A stretch of DNA of 64,000 nt from Ifrita kowaldi (Eukaryota; Chordata; Aves; Passeriformes; Cinclosomatidae), in assembly GCA_013398055.1 (NCBI GenBank), contig VZRS01004055.1, positions 72,025-136,024 on the forward strand, written 5' to 3'. Shown one piece after another: positions 49,621 to 63,900 of the stretch. Position 1 is the first letter of the stretch. Each line of letters begins with the position of its first letter. Position numbers and translations under genes: made by a program. The notes under the pieces were generated by a model. It did no database searches. It saw only the letters and a program-made list of their open reading frames with translations, and was not told the DNA's origin.

Positions 49621-49658
49621 GTTGGTTGGTTTGGTTTGGTTTGGTTTGTTGTTTTGTT
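49621..49658 (+). repeat. (GGTTT)n simple repeat
   Basis: GGTTGGTTGGTTTGGTTT-type units, mainly GGTTT, run for about 38 bp and are followed by a T-run. It is too short and irregular for telomeric sequence, which would be TTAGGG in vertebrates. Confidence 0.85.
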
Positions 49659-49745
49659 TTTTTCCCTTGGGCCTAAACTCCAGATGAATTGAGGTTTATG
49701 GGAGAAGTCACTGGTAAATATAGGGATATATAAATAATATAAATA

Positions 49746-49786
49746 ATAATGTAAATAATCACCTTTTTTATAATGTAAATAATCAC
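49746..49786 (+). repeat. 24-bp tandem duplication
   Basis: ATAATGTAAATAATCAC occurs at 49746-49762 and again at 49770-49786, with a CTTTTTT spacer. This is one and a half units of a 24-bp duplication consistent with replication slippage. Confidence 0.85.
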
Positions 49787-52700
49787 AATTTTGCAAATCA
49801 AAATTGACTGCTCAGGCAATCCTAACTCAAATGAAAACCTATTTCTCTAAATGTATATTTCAACTAAATTTTAACACAAAATCTTTGATAGACTAATGTG
49901 AGAAATAAACTTCTAACATTATGAGTCTGGCCCTGAAATTGCTAAGAAAAGAGCACAAATTTCATTAACTTCTTACGAGACTAGAATTTGTTCAATATTT
50001 CTTGTAGACACTCATTATCTTGCAAGATCAATATATAAATATAACATAATTAAACCCTTATATTGACACTAGATATCTAGATCCAAATCTTATAAAATTT
50101 TAAATGTGATGAAAACTTTTCATGCTTTGATACAACGTAAAAGATGAGATTTAAGATCTGAGCTCATTTTAAAAGAGCAGATTAATTGTCCTTATTCATG
50201 ACAAGCTCTAAGAAGCATTTCTCAAAGGAGGTGTCACTTTCCTTGGAGAGTTTTTACATCTGATCTCAGTTCTGCTAAAGAGATTCTAAATTTAATAATA
50301 ATGTTAAACTAAATGAAATATGGATTCTCTTAAATAATTTAAACTTGCTGCAATTATACAAATTTAATAAGTTTAGCATATAATACCCCTGGATAACATA
50401 AGAGAATATAATTATAGATTAAATGTCTTTTTAGTTAAGAAAATTGGCTAGGACTGTTTTCTACTCATATGGTGTAACTTTTTATTTAGGGTCTACTAAA
50501 ATTCTATTCTTCTAAGAGACTATGCCTTAATAAAGATATATTTGGTCTCTAAAGTTAATTAATAATTTTTGTTTCTATATTTATAATCTGAAACATGGAC
50601 TTATTTTTTAAATATATTTCTACATTAGGAGCCTGCTGAACTTTGAAATATGTAGTTTTCTCCATTCCATTTTAATTATTCTTTTATTTTCAGTAGGATT
50701 TAATGAGCAAAACGTTTTATATAACACAATTCTCTTTGGTTTTCAACGTGGAAAGACAAAGCAGACCAAAATAATTAGTATTCATTCCTGTTCATAAGAA
50801 TATAAAGAGTGAGTACCCTGACATTCACATAATGGGCATTGGATGGACACAAAGAACGTAATAAACAATTCCTATTTTCTACAGCCACTACTATTTTCTT
50901 TCTCAGATATACCATAATCACATTTTCTTAATATATATTGAATCTTATATGCATACCTCACATTGATAACAACCACAACCACTGCACTTCTGAGAAATTT
51001 AGAAGGAATTATCATAGTGAGAAGAAAATTGTGTTGTTAAGATAGCAAATGCAAGCAACCTAGGTATCCCTCTACATTCTCTCCCGGCTGCTGCCTCCTG
51101 CTTGACTCTACAGAGTCTCCTATGGCTCTTGGTCCCATATTAGCTAGATTCTCAAAGAAGTTACTTCGATATCTTGGTTGTCTTATTTCATATAATTTTT
51201 TGTTTTAATTTTATCATGGCCATCATAATGCTGAGTCCCTTATTAAAAATATTTTAGAGTAAGACTACAAAGGAAGCAATATATAGCAGAATTAGGAATT
51301 GGAACCAAGTGGACTGAAGACTCATTGAGGACTATAACCAGGCACAAATTAATCTTTTCTTCAAAATATTTGTTCATATAATATTACTTAATGTCTGATA
51401 CAACTAATTTACACTGTTTTTCTCACTGATGTTGCTGGCCCAACAAGAGCGGAAAGTTTGGGCCCTTCAGAAGTGTTTCCTTTATTAATATTACAGCCTA
51501 CGGCAAACCCAAGGTTTCCAAAGTTTATATGTCACCATTTTTTTAGCAGAAGTAAGGTTTACTATTAGTCATGTTGCTGGCTTAAACTCTAATGACAGAA
51601 CGTTTTCTGGTGTAATTGTATAACCTCATTTTGTACAGACTCATAATTCTGTACCAAAGTTAAAAAAGAGCAAAGATGTATCTTTCAAGAGACGTAGTTA
51701 TGATAGTCTAGAAATCAAATGTACAGGAATTACATTAAAAAGATATAGATTGTCTCTGTTAAATCATCTCTTGCAATGAAATTAAACAGAAGAGACAAGC
51801 CAAAGGTAAAATTACTTCCATGTCTGTTTTCTTATAGGAAAACTGTTTCAATTCTATTTATCATAAAGAAGAGAAAAATTTAGTTGAGGAGGATGAAGAA
51901 GAAGAAGAGCAATAGCAATTACAGACTGTCTAAAGAGTGAGTTCTTTTTCTAATCTAGTAATGAGCTTCTATATGGCGACATTCATTACCTTATGCAACA
52001 CCATATGTTGCATGTAAAGGAAGCTACTTTCTATCATCTCTCACACTGAAAGTGAAGAAAAGTTCTGTCGAATCAACAGATCTCAGAGCTGTGACAAACC
52101 TCCCTGTCTATGTGGGAATGTGTTGGCTGCCCAAATGAATAATTTGAGTAGAATTTTAAGAGCATTTTATAAAGTTTTAAGATAATAAAGTTAGAATAAC
52201 ACACAGGGAAGGGAGTTGTTCCTTTTCCAAGCAGATCTGTATTTGACGTCTTTGTCTGGAAGATGTATTACTCATCCATCATAGAGTATTGTCACACCGA
52301 TGATGGATTAGTGTAATATATTATAAGAACATCATCATTCCTGTGATGTATTGCTACCTAGCCCAGAACTAGATGGTGAGAGTTGGTTATAAAGACTTAG
52401 CACTATTTATAGTATTAAAAAGAAAATTAAACACTTTATTTTAAGACTTGCACACTAAAGGGAATCTCTGAAAATGTGATGGCCATTTTAAAATTTGATT
52501 TATGGTAATGCACATCCTGAATTTTAGGGATATGAATTCTAGAAGTAAAATCAAGCGTTTGTGGTCAGGCAGAAGAGTGACTTTCCTGAAGATATTGCTT
52601 GGTGGGTTGTCAGTGGTAGTGCTCATAAATTGTATCATTAAAACTTAATATTTTATAAACCTGCAGAATATAACATAGAAGTAATTATTTGCGATTCATT

Positions 52701-55700
52701 ATAGAGTCATCTTCTAGTATGGCAACAACATGAAAGCTTACTGTGGCATACAAAAACCAAGAACAAATTTATGGTAATTTTTTTAGCAGATGTGATTTTT
52801 CACAATCTAGATGTAAATAAAGTTTAGTCCTTGCACGAGCTGTTGGTCAGATCTTTCAAAATCAGGAGAAATTTCATTCCTCTAGGAGCACAGCCTTCAT
52901 GGAAACCCATGTCTAGCAATCACTACATTTTTCTGCCGCAAAAGTTGTAAGATGTTCCTTTTGTTATTATTGTTGTTATTCTTTCTAAAGTAAGAATAAG
53001 GAAGAAAAAAGATGAGTGAATTGATGAAATAGAGGAAAAAAACCAAAACACCAAATTGAGCTAAGGAAAAAATGTAGAATTTAACCTGAAAAATTTATAT
53101 CTGGGCATAAACTGCATTGCTGTGACCAAATATACACACCAAAGGTGATAAGGCGGTTCTTAAGGCTATTATTTGCTTACTTATCAGTGAAAGTTTTGAG
53201 AGCTTTTTCTTTCCCATTTATTTGAAGAATTTTATTAATAAATACCAAGAAAATAAATTAAAAAAAAGACAATAACATCCTTCCCAACAAAGTTTGTAAT
53301 CTATATTTTACTGTAGACTCATATGAAAGCTTTCCGTTGAAAGTACAGAGAGAGAAAGGAAAGAAGAGGAATAAAGAAGGTGTCAGAACAACTGGAAAAT
53401 GTCCAAGCATTCCCATATTAAGGCATCATTTTGAAGAGTGCTCTGTGTGTATAAAAACGGTTAACAAAAGGGGAGGGCAAATTGGAATATCTGATTTGTT
53501 TAAGTTTCTGGAAAGAGATATGGAAAAGAAAAGAGGTTGGAAGAGTAAAAAAGGACAAAATAAACTTGAAATAAGGAAATTCTTTTGCCACCCTTTTTTT
53601 CACAAAAACTGCCTATCAAAAGCCACCACGGAGAGCAGAACTGTAAAATATCAGTGATTAGTTCTTTCAAAAAACCCAGTTTATGTTCCTAGTGTCATAA
53701 ATCTATTACCTTGTTCTCCACTGACATTTTGTATCCCTCTCATAAATTTATAGCATTCATACCCAGAGGGTCTGTTAGGACCCATGTATAATATAAAGCA
53801 TATAATTTCACCAAAAGATTCTCTGATCTAGTCCTTGATTTCAGTTCATTTGGTTATGTTTGTCTTTCTGCTGTCCTTTAGGTGGTATATTCTATCAGCA
53901 TGGGATGTTTACCTATGTTATGCTTACAGCAGTGCAGCATGATCTTTCACTGCTGCCTGAAGGAACTCTTGCAGCAGCAAGCCTGAAGTGCTGGCTTGGG
54001 TAAACTGAAAAATACATGGCATGAAATTACCATTTTATTATTACCTTGAGGGCCAAGATAAAAAAAAACAACTAACAGGCTAAAGTGCAACGAATACAGA
54101 TGTACAGAATGTGGCTTTTTCCTACGAGTTTGTACTCTACATAGAAAAGCATATTTTTCAGCACACACTTCACCATACATGCATATTGCAATGTATGCAA
54201 AACAGTAAAATCAATGCAAATATATGCAGTTGAAGACAGAGCCCATTTTGAAGCTGGCACTGCACTCTTTGTCAATGTCAGTTTTGTGACAACCTTTGAT
54301 AGTGCATAGGGATTTCTTTAGTCACTTAGAGGTCAAGATAAACTGTTCCTCTCTTTCAAAACTTACCTTCTGATTGATGGCACTTCAGTGAAAACTGAGC
54401 AGTAAAAAGACTGTGTCTTATATTCCATTCTTAGGGGACGAGAGGTTCCATAAGAACTTGATAAACTAAGTGCAATAGTATTAAAATTAATTCAAATATT
54501 ATTGAGAAAATGAAACAATGTTTGGTATCTCAATACCTGTCTTAATTTCTCATTGGTCGGCTAATAACCCTGTCAGTCATATGTTGGAAAAAACCTGTAA
54601 TGGTTCCATAATAAACTGGGTATATCAGAAGATTCATCTTACTTGATAGCATTCTCTATCAGCTCTTTTAGGAAAAAGATTGTATGCATAAATACAATAA
54701 AAATAATTTCTCTCTTCAAAGAGTCTGTATTTTTCTTCATTTCTCGACAGCTGACCCCAGTATAAATAGCCAAGAGCCTCTGCTCATGGAAATGAATTAG
54801 AAACATAACAAGAATATAGGTATAATAAGACATTTTGGATCATGTTTGCCATGAGTTCTTAACACGAGCCAAAAACAACTAGGCCATGTTCTGGAAAACA
54901 CCCTTTATGAGAGAAGTTCTGTAAGAACATCAAAAAAGTTTTTAAAAATCGTGTGTATATAACAACTAAGACATGTAACTAAGATTTTGGGCAATATAAA
55001 TGAGTTGGAATAAAAAGTATTCCAAATGTAGTCATGCGCAACAGCCCAGACCCTAAACTATACTGAAGACCTACCTATACAACCAGCCCATATGTGTCAA
55101 CCTGAGATGCAGTTGTAGCTTTGAATTGTTAGGAGTGCATGACTACTAAGTAATGACTATTATTTCCAAAATTTCATGACTGTCCCAAATTTTTAGGCGT
55201 TTAAAGAGGCAGACAGAAAACTGTTAGTTGTTCAAAGCAGAAACCAGCAATTGACACTAAATTGAAAATATGCTAGGAACTTCTCGGTGTTTTATGAAGC
55301 ATTTATTTGTATTCCTACGTACCTAAAATATTTGAAAAAATCCTCACCCTAAATTTGTCTAAGGATTTATAGGGTAACCTTGAAAATGCATTTCTTTTTA
55401 CCCATTACCACTATGATCACTTTCCATTTGGCAGGATTGTTCTCCATCTATTTGAACGTGAGAAAAACTAGAGCATTATAAAATAATTAATTACTTTATT
55501 GAATGATAATTTAAAGGCATTCATGCAAATTAAGAAAGGACTCAAATATTACTGAGGAGAAAGAAATAAAAGTCATGCTGGTAAGCTAAAGTTGTGAGGA
55601 AATAGGACTTTTGTTGCAGTAATTTGAAACAGCACCATTAAAATCCCTACTTTCAGAATGAAATGAATAATCAAAAATGCTTGACAGTAAAGTATGCATC

Positions 55701-57315
55701 AATACCGAACTCTTTGAATCATACTTCTACTTTTTAAAAGCAAAAGTGTCCTGGATGTTCTTTTCCTGATTAATTTTTTTTAATTTTTTTTCACATCATG
55801 ACTTTTTTTTCCAAGGACAAGTCATACAAGGAGACAGCATGAATAAAAGATACAACATGTTTTTTCCATTCCTGACTGAATTTAAATGAATTTCCAGACC
55901 TGGAAATTGAATAGCTTTTGTGTAACTCATAGACTGTAGTTACAAGGCAGGCAGTAAGGAGCAATAAATATGGAATTTCTTTCTGCCACCATTTAGTTAT
56001 TCTTTGGAAAAGTCTATCTTAATAACAATAAGAAGCTACTGCCAAAGAATAACAAATTGAAGTATTATTCCAAATAAAGGTTTGTATTTGATGTTTCTAA
56101 GTTTGAAATTTCTTTCCTCTGCAACTGCATCTGAGCCAGGACTCAGACATTCTGAGCACAACATTGGAAAGTCAGAAGCTCACGTTATTTCTTCATAGAG
56201 AACTGTCATAAGTTATGTTATCTTAAGAAAATAAGTTCTGGAAAAAATAATCCACTGCTGAAGCATTCAGTTGACTGAAAATTTTAAAACACATTTAAAA
56301 TAGCTATTAACTATGGTGGCACTGTGATAGTTCAAAGATCGTTGTCCCAGAGGCATCGAAGTGAAGGATGTAGAGGAACATTTCTTTGTTATGATTAGAC
56401 ACTGATAAGGAGTTAAAAATCATATCTGCGTAATACTACTGGACTCAAGCCATGAGTACTTCACTCAAGTTAGAAGTTTAAACATGATATACAGGAATCT
56501 ACATAATAACCTACACAATTTACTTTCATTCACAATTCCTTTCTTCCACAACTCACTACCCCCATCCACTCTTCCTCTGGAAGACAACAAGTTGTTCATC
56601 TGGTTTTTTTGCTAGCTGCACATGAATTGCCAAAATTGATGTCACATATTGCAAAACACCAAAACTGCTGCTTATGGCAAATTCTAAGCCTTTGAGGACC
56701 AATATAAAACAGTGGTGTGACTGCTAGATAGATGTTAAGTCTTCAGAAGCAGTATGAATTCTTGGTGAGTATAAGAATATCGTGTTTGGTACATTTATCT
56801 ACAAGTAGATGTTTTGCTTCCTTAAGCACAACTCAAAAAAACCTCAAAGGTTTGAGGTGTTTGAATGATTTTTATTATACAGTTTTTTCATTTACTATAA
56901 ATGATTCTACAGCACCAAGTGCCAAACAATAACATAAGAATGTCCAGGAAATTTGTTTGGGATGACGCAGAATACAGAGCCGAGAGAAGTTGTACTCACA
57001 TATGAGAGGTGCCAAAGGAGATCTTTTGCTAAAGGAAGGAGTTAACTGAGTTATTGCCTTTCTTTAGATATTTTAGGCAGCATACTAATTCTGGAGTTTT
57101 GATTACTTTGCTTTGCTTTGCTAGCATGAATATATGTATATTTAGTAACACCACTTGTCTTTTCATATTCCATTCCATAAAGAATCTCACTCATGAAAAT
57201 ACAGTTTGTACATAAAAAGTAACAAAACTGCAAGTACTCTTTGGCCATACTATGCAATTATTCTAAGAAAAGTAAGACTGGCTTATTTCTTTTCTTTTCC
57301 TACTCTTTTAAAATA
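49787..57315. other. Unassigned AT-rich sequence
   Basis: Nothing is recognised as a gene or transposon in about 7.5 kb. The longest ORF is 106 codons (53337-53657, plus), lysine-rich because the region is purine-rich and without a known domain. A short GAA repeat lies at about 51887-51909 and a 9-bp inverted repeat (ATCCATCAT/ATGATGGAT) at 52274-52308. Confidence 0.5.
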
Positions 57316-57381
57316 GCCTGGAACTTTGCTGTAAAATAAATGGCAGCACTGCTGCAAAATAAAGCAAGCAAACTTCCAGGC
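57316..57381. repeat. 66-bp compound inverted repeat with inner hairpin
   Basis: The left arm GCCTGGAACTTTGCT (57316-57330) pairs with AGCAAACTTCCAGGC (57367-57381) at 14 of 15 positions; the exception is C57324 opposite C57373. Between them an inner perfect stem GCAGC/GCTGC (57343-57347 and 57351-57355) closes on ACT. The two A-rich spacers are also direct repeats (GCTGTAAAATAAA at 57329-57341 and GCTGCAAAATAAA at 57351-57363). The symmetry exceeds what I see elsewhere in the window. It could be a small palindromic transposon remnant, a conserved hairpin element or chance. Confidence 0.75.
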
Positions 57382-60300
57382 ACACCTCTTTGATGCCAGA
57401 ATAAGTTTTACTCATTGCTAGGATCAGGAACACTATTCATGACAGCTGCAGAGGGATGTTCTGTGGAGTATTTTAAGAAGGAGTGTATTTATACATAAAT
57501 TCTTTAACCATCAAGATAAAATTTGCCCCATAGTTTGGCTGCGTCCCTTGCTGGCATTCAGATGACATGAGATTAACTTCTTGTAACTTTTCCATAAAGA
57601 ATGTATTAGCCCTTCCATATTACAGACTTTCAAAAGTTTCCACATGTTTTTAAAATTGGATGTATCTCTTTGATCTGTGTATTTTAAACAAGTCCATTTC
57701 AGTGGAGAAAAAGAGATTTGCTTGATGGAAGGTGTAAGATACTTTAATCATTATTATGAAATTTATTTTTATAACGGAAGATCCAGATACCTTAATGGTG
57801 AAAACTGTGATCAGTGAAAGTGGTAGTTAGCACAAGGTAGAAGAAGAACAACAGATAGTGTAATACTTCAGATCAGATTCTTGAGACATCTAGAGAAGGT
57901 TGTTTCAGTAAAAGTAAGCACAAGAGAGAAAATAAAGGTTGATGACTGAAATATAGAAATATACACACTGCTTAAAACTTCCATTTGCACAAGTGAATAA
58001 ATCTGTCTCTTAAAAGACAGATTGCTGAGTCCCTTCACATTTCTGAAAAAGAAACTGAAACTAATTAATATAAGTATTTATATTATAATTTAATGAAAGA
58101 AAAAGGGACAGAATTACAGACTTTCTTTTATTTCATTTTATTTGATACCAAACATTTTCATTTATAATGTAAAAAATTCTATACAGTCCTACCAATTGGC
58201 CAGGTTGAAGAGAAGTAGAGTCTCATCACAGGCCAGTCGGTATAGCACAAAACTCTATCAGCAGTGTGGAATCACAAATTTTAGCATCATCTGCAAATAT
58301 TACCTTCTCTAACTGGATCAATCCACAATCAGCTGTCTCTTGTCTGGCATAACTTCAACATCGCTATTTGTTAATCTGATTTCAAACTTTATCTCCCAAG
58401 ATTTCAATCTTATAAGTAAGCTATGTAAGATAGTAGATGGAAATTCTAGCACACAACACATCAGTGCACATGCCCACAGAAAATCTGAAGGAACCAAAAA
58501 TCGCTTATTTCCTCAAATGTGACAGAGCTGCCCATATCTATTATCATCAATGACAGTTCCAGCAAACTCAGCATTAACCACCCTTTACATTTCATTATGG
58601 ATTATCACTCTAGGGAAGTTCTAATTGGACAGTTTTATGAAACATTGTCTGGGTCTTTTCTGGCAAAATAGGAGCAAAAAGTAGCTGAAATCTAGAAAAT
58701 ACTGCTCTGGGCATGTTTCTCCAATGACACAACCATGTCCTAACACAGCTTTTCACTGCATAATTGTGATTGTTAATTTTCAGTAGTTTAATGGCGTAAT
58801 TATTTTGATGCATAAAAAGGATAAGAAATAAAATATGAACCTAAGCAATATGAACCTGTAATTACTTTTCCATTCTGCAAAGAAGAAATGGCTGAAATGC
58901 ATTCATTCTTTTTATTCACTGAAGCATAGGAATCAGAGATGGAAAGATTTTGTCCCAATGTGTTTCAGTGATATGGAGAAAGTGACTACAAATGAACATA
59001 GAATCTGTGATTCTGCGATTCCTTTCTGGATTTATTTTCCGCCCAGTTTTGAAGGTGAAACTATCGTCTATACACAAACCCAAAGAAGATTTATATTTTA
59101 TTTAAGATTTGCTTAATCTCATATTGAAGGTTTAATTAGAATTTGTGCTGACCTTCTTCATGGAGAACGGATTTATCTTTCATGAGCAGTATTTAACACC
59201 ATGAATCCTTTCTTTGAATCTGAATTACTCATACATCAGCTAAAAATCTGATGCTGAACTGCTTAGTTGACTTACAATGACTGTTCAATTTGAATTTTAT
59301 ACTTCCATTGAATTTGAATTGAAACTCCTTTTTGTTGCAGAAGCTATTAAATCCAAAAAGCCCACGTGACACTTGTCACCAATCTACATCAGCCCACATC
59401 TTCAAAGTTCAAACTGAACTGTTTGTAAATGCTTGAAGAGAGAACGTGACAATTTGAAATAACATTTACTTTTCAGATTGTTTCAATCTTTGAAAGGAAT
59501 TTAATGTTAAATATATGATTTCTTCCTCTATGCAACTGAGTAATAGAAATTTAAATATTTTGCAGGAAAAAGTGGCTAACAAGTTTTTGTATAAAGTTTT
59601 TGATTTATGTACAGAAAGAAAATATTATGTCAGAGTTTTCATGGTAACTGCAATATGGCCCTAAGGACTTTTCAAGCAATAGTGTAAGAAAAAGTCTTGA
59701 AATTTCCTGTGCAAATTACCTTATTGTCTTCTTCTTAAGCTAAAGCATACAAGATTAGGACACAGGTTCACCTAATGGGTTTCTGTAAGGACAGGTTTAA
59801 TATCACTTAGTGGTAGTCAGCTAAAGAGTAGGTCTCTAAAGTACCAGTTGGGGTCATTCTTCAATCAAAGAGAGAACAAACTATGTATATATCTTGAGAA
59901 TAAGTAATCTTCTTTATTGGGACAGCCCAAAAGAGATAGTGTGAACTACCTTCTAGGATGCCTGCATGCATTTCTCTGACTGTAGAGGTATTTTAGATAA
60001 TAACATGGATTTGAAGCCAAATTGTCAAGAAAGCAAAAGGTGAGACCTATTCAGGCATAACAGTCTGCTGGCTAATTCTAGATCTATTTTAGAGAACTTT
60101 TAAAAAAAATATTTAATAATGGTAGCCAAAGTAACCGCCAAAGTAAAATGGGTCTGTTGGACAAAAGTATATTTTTCATGTGCTCCTTGACCTACCAAAG
60201 AATGTGTTTTCCATCCAATAAAAAAAAAAGAATGAGAGTTAATTAATATACTTTGCTATTACAGTACAGTAAATCACAGAGAACACAGTTAAAAAAGATC

Positions 60301-60534
60301 TTGAAAAATACAAGTCTTTAGTGAATTCAATTTTCCAACATTTTTCATATCTGTAGGATTCATTAATATTATAATTTACTCTTTTTCATCACTTTTTTTT
60401 TCCCCCAAGCAACATGAAAATAGATCACACTAATTCTAATGGAGACATTATGGTCTGTTGTGTAGATACTCAATTACAGAGGTTTTAATATACAAATTAT
60501 GTAAATTACTATTTAGGGAGTATTTACAAAATAC
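57382..60534. other. Unassigned AT-rich sequence
   Basis: No gene is recognised. ORFs are 67 codons or shorter. No repeat stands out. Confidence 0.5.
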
Positions 60535-60942
60535 ATTATTGACCTAGTAAGCCATAACAGCTCCAGTCTGTCAGAGAAATACCTATTTAGACCCTGCTTA
60601 AAATGCAAATTATTGACCCAATAGGGCATAACGGCTTCTTCAGAAAAGCTGCATTCTATCATAGAAATCCATGGTTGGGGACTTGCTGGCTAACGACTTT
60701 TGTGTGAAAGCTACCTTGGAAACTGTCCTTAAGTACACAAATTTCCCACATGATAGAACATAATGGCTATTTTTCAACAGCTGCTGACTACAGAATAGTA
60801 TTGGGTTCTACTAGGTAGCTAGTTAGTCGTCAGATCTCAAACAAAAATGTGCAAACGCTATACAAAGATATCCATTGGCTTCAGATTCCCCTATAATTTT
60901 GTTTGAAACAATAGCTGCAAATGCACAGCAGCTATTTTTCAA
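60535..60942 (+). repeat. Cluster of diverged direct-repeat motifs
   Basis: A 28-bp motif ATTATTGACC...CATAAC.GCT occurs at 60535-60562 and 60609-60636 (23 of 28 identical). A weaker third version is at 60741-60768 (about 18 of 28 identical to the second) and ends CATAATGGCT. The third leads into GCTATTTTTCAA (60766-60777), which recurs exactly at 60931-60942. Spacing is irregular (74, 132 and 165 bp). It looks like an ancient repeated element or a cluster of binding sites. Confidence 0.5.
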
Positions 60943-63900
60943 TGACTGTTCATCCCTTACATGGATTTACAACACCAATTCTATAATGAAACAACTTTGA
61001 TATTAAGGAATGTTCTGTTGAAAAGTAAGACATGGACCAATACTCCAAAAGGGTAATTATAAATCCTCATTAAGCAGAGCACTTTGCACAGCCTTCAAGA
61101 GGAAGCATGTTCATGCATTACTGAAATGATTGAAAATACACACATTTACATTACATTTAAATGCTGTTCATTAACTATTGGTAAAACTGGGCCAGGCTAC
61201 AGGGGATTTCTTCAATGTAGCAGCCAACTCTTTATACCAAAGAGTTTCAATGAAGTCAAGAAGTTTTGGAGAAAGCACCAAAACTTGACTGAGGAGATTG
61301 TCAGGAGTTTTTATTCCTAGGAAAAAAAATGCCAGTTGTACGCCTTGGCTCTGTTTTGAGAGTGTACATTTAAAAGAATGTCCCCAAACTTAGCAGGGAC
61401 CCATTATTGAATGAACTTTCTGAACTACTGAAGTAGTTGAAATACTTTCACAACTCTCAGTTGAGGAACCTGGCTCAATAAGAGATGTCAACAGGGATTT
61501 ATATTTGTAGGGACCAATTCCAGGGGTTTTTTTAAGTTCTTACATGTACAAACTGTATTCATTTTAACATTGAGAACAGAATTCTTTTGTGAGCACATCC
61601 ATTGTATTTATCAATTCTTTTACATTGTTAAGCTTTGTTTCCTGTGTCTTAAGCTTAACAGTGGACAAGTGTCAACACAGTTGCATAAAGATGGCAAGAG
61701 ATCAAGTAAGGAATATACTTTTTGACACAATTTCTTGAAAACTTTTTTCTGGGGCGTTTTCTCAGTACAGTTTAAGACCCTTAATCTCACAAAAAAAAGT
61801 CTATGAAATCTTAGAGAACTTGCTTGATAATATAATTATCAAACAATTTTAGGCTTTCTAATATTACTTTTTATTGCATTTTATCTAGTTCCTTTATTCT
61901 AAAAGAGCAAAGAAAAATTTTCACTGTATAATCATTCCATACCCACATGTTAAATAATTTTATTAACATATTATTGCTTGTATTTATAGCACTTGTCATT
62001 GCATATTTCCAGTTTAAATAGCATCAATAAACAACTTGGTTGTTCTCCTGGAAATGCACGTGGCATGTAAACAGAAACTTGCAGATTTTGAATTACCACA
62101 GATTGTTGCTCTCGTATTAATAAAGAAGTGCACAGTTGATAGGAGAAAAAAATAGCAAAGCTTTACAATTCAGTTCCAAATGTGTGTACTTTGGCAAGTA
62201 ACAGGCAGGAACTTTCATAAAGATTAAAATAAAAATCCTTGTTAATAGGGAATCAAGGAGAAAAGCTTTCATAAAGTTATTCTTCAGCATAGATCGATAA
62301 CTGGGTACCGATACTAGAATGGCTGTCAGTGAAAGAATCTGCCTCAGGACTCTATGTCTCAGTAGGAGATCATTAGCAAGTGTCCGTATTCTAGAACTAT
62401 CATGTGTGTACATACCATAGTAGCCATGCCAAAGTAGTTTGTTTTTAGAGTAGGACGTAGAACAGGACTGTACCCACTGCAGTATCCTGTGCTAGCTGTG
62501 GAGTGGGAAATCTGATTCACAAACAACCCAGATTCTTACAAATACTGCATTCTTTCACTGAGCCAAACTGACACCAGACTATACCTTTTTTATTCTCGTT
62601 TTGTGCATTACATTTTCATGCTTCTTTTCATTTTTCACTGAGTTTTTTTCTGAAGCATCAAATCAAATGGTGCTATTTCTCACTGCTAATTCCCTTCATG
62701 CCATTTCTCTCATCACACCAGGTTGTTTCTGTTCCCTTTCTGTTTCCTTTTTCATGCCAGCATGATTGTCTTGTCACCAGCTTAAGAGGAAAAAATAACT
62801 TCTAAGATATTTTATCCACCCTGTTGCTCAGTGGGTGTAAGATTAACCTCTGTGTTAATAGCCTAAATAAGATCCTCCCTCCATCAAAGCTGTAGGGTGT
62901 GGTTATGTGAATTGGCACTTCTCCTCAAGGGAAAGCAAGGAACTTTGATCAGGACTTTTATACCAGCCTCCTAAGTTTTAGCTCACAAGCAGGCTAAGAG
63001 AAAGCGAGCAGGTTACAAAGCCTTACACAAGCAGTTCAAAGGCTTCTTATGTTTCTTCTGTTGAAAGAGCAGCCTAAGACATTGAGACTTTGTGTTAGGA
63101 TGAGAAAAGCAAGTTTTCAGCTCATACTTCTGTTCTACCCGACATGAACCAGAGACAGCTGACATCTAGTATACGTGACATTTAAAGAAATTTCATCAGA
63201 CCTGGTAGTCAGATAATGTATCCTTGAATGGCTGTAGCAACTACTTCCTGCAAGGTGGAGAGTGACATTGAATTTTATCTACCAGCCTTTGCAAAACTAG
63301 TTTAATATTTGGGAAGCAAGTGGTAGAAAAAAGTTACATGGCATTTAGATTTCTTAGCTATCACAGAGCACTCAATGGAGACAAAACATACAATATTAAA
63401 AAGTTATTCCTTATTTTGTTCTAAACAAAGAGAGGTGTACAAATATTTAAAAAAAAAAAAAAAAGAATCAAGGCTGAAATTTGAAGTATAGTACTTATTC
63501 CTTAGTAGCTTCTCATCTAAAAGTCCCTTTTCCTAAGGATTAAGTAAAAAGGTCAAGGCAGAACCTGTTCTAGGGGGAAGAAATATTTCAAACTGTTATA
63601 CATTATCAGAAATAATTCTATCTATGGATGTTTGCCTTTTTAGTGTGATCACAAAGTTTTCTAAATATATTTTATGACCAAGGAAATTCTGCTCTTTTTA
63701 AAGAAACAAAAGAAAGAATCAACCAACCAAAAATCCTGAAAAAAATGTACCTGCCCAAAAGAGAGAAAAAAAAAAAAACAAGCAGAAAAGACATCCTTTG
63801 TGATGATTGCAATCACATTGCCACATACTTTTCACAACGGCACATACTTAATTGCACTTTCTTTGCATGAAAAAGGGAATTCAAGCACAGATGCAAGCAC

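Noticed and set aside
49621..49658. Interstitial telomere-like repeat
   Set aside because: The units are GGTTT, not TTAGGG, and the tract is short.
53337..53657. 106-codon lysine-rich ORF
   Set aside because: The composition follows the purine-rich local DNA. There is no known motif, and an antisense ORF overlaps it.
57316..57381. MicroRNA precursor
   Set aside because: The outer stem is only 15 bp with a large unpaired A-rich interior; a precursor needs a longer, more continuous stem. It is kept only as an inverted-repeat finding.
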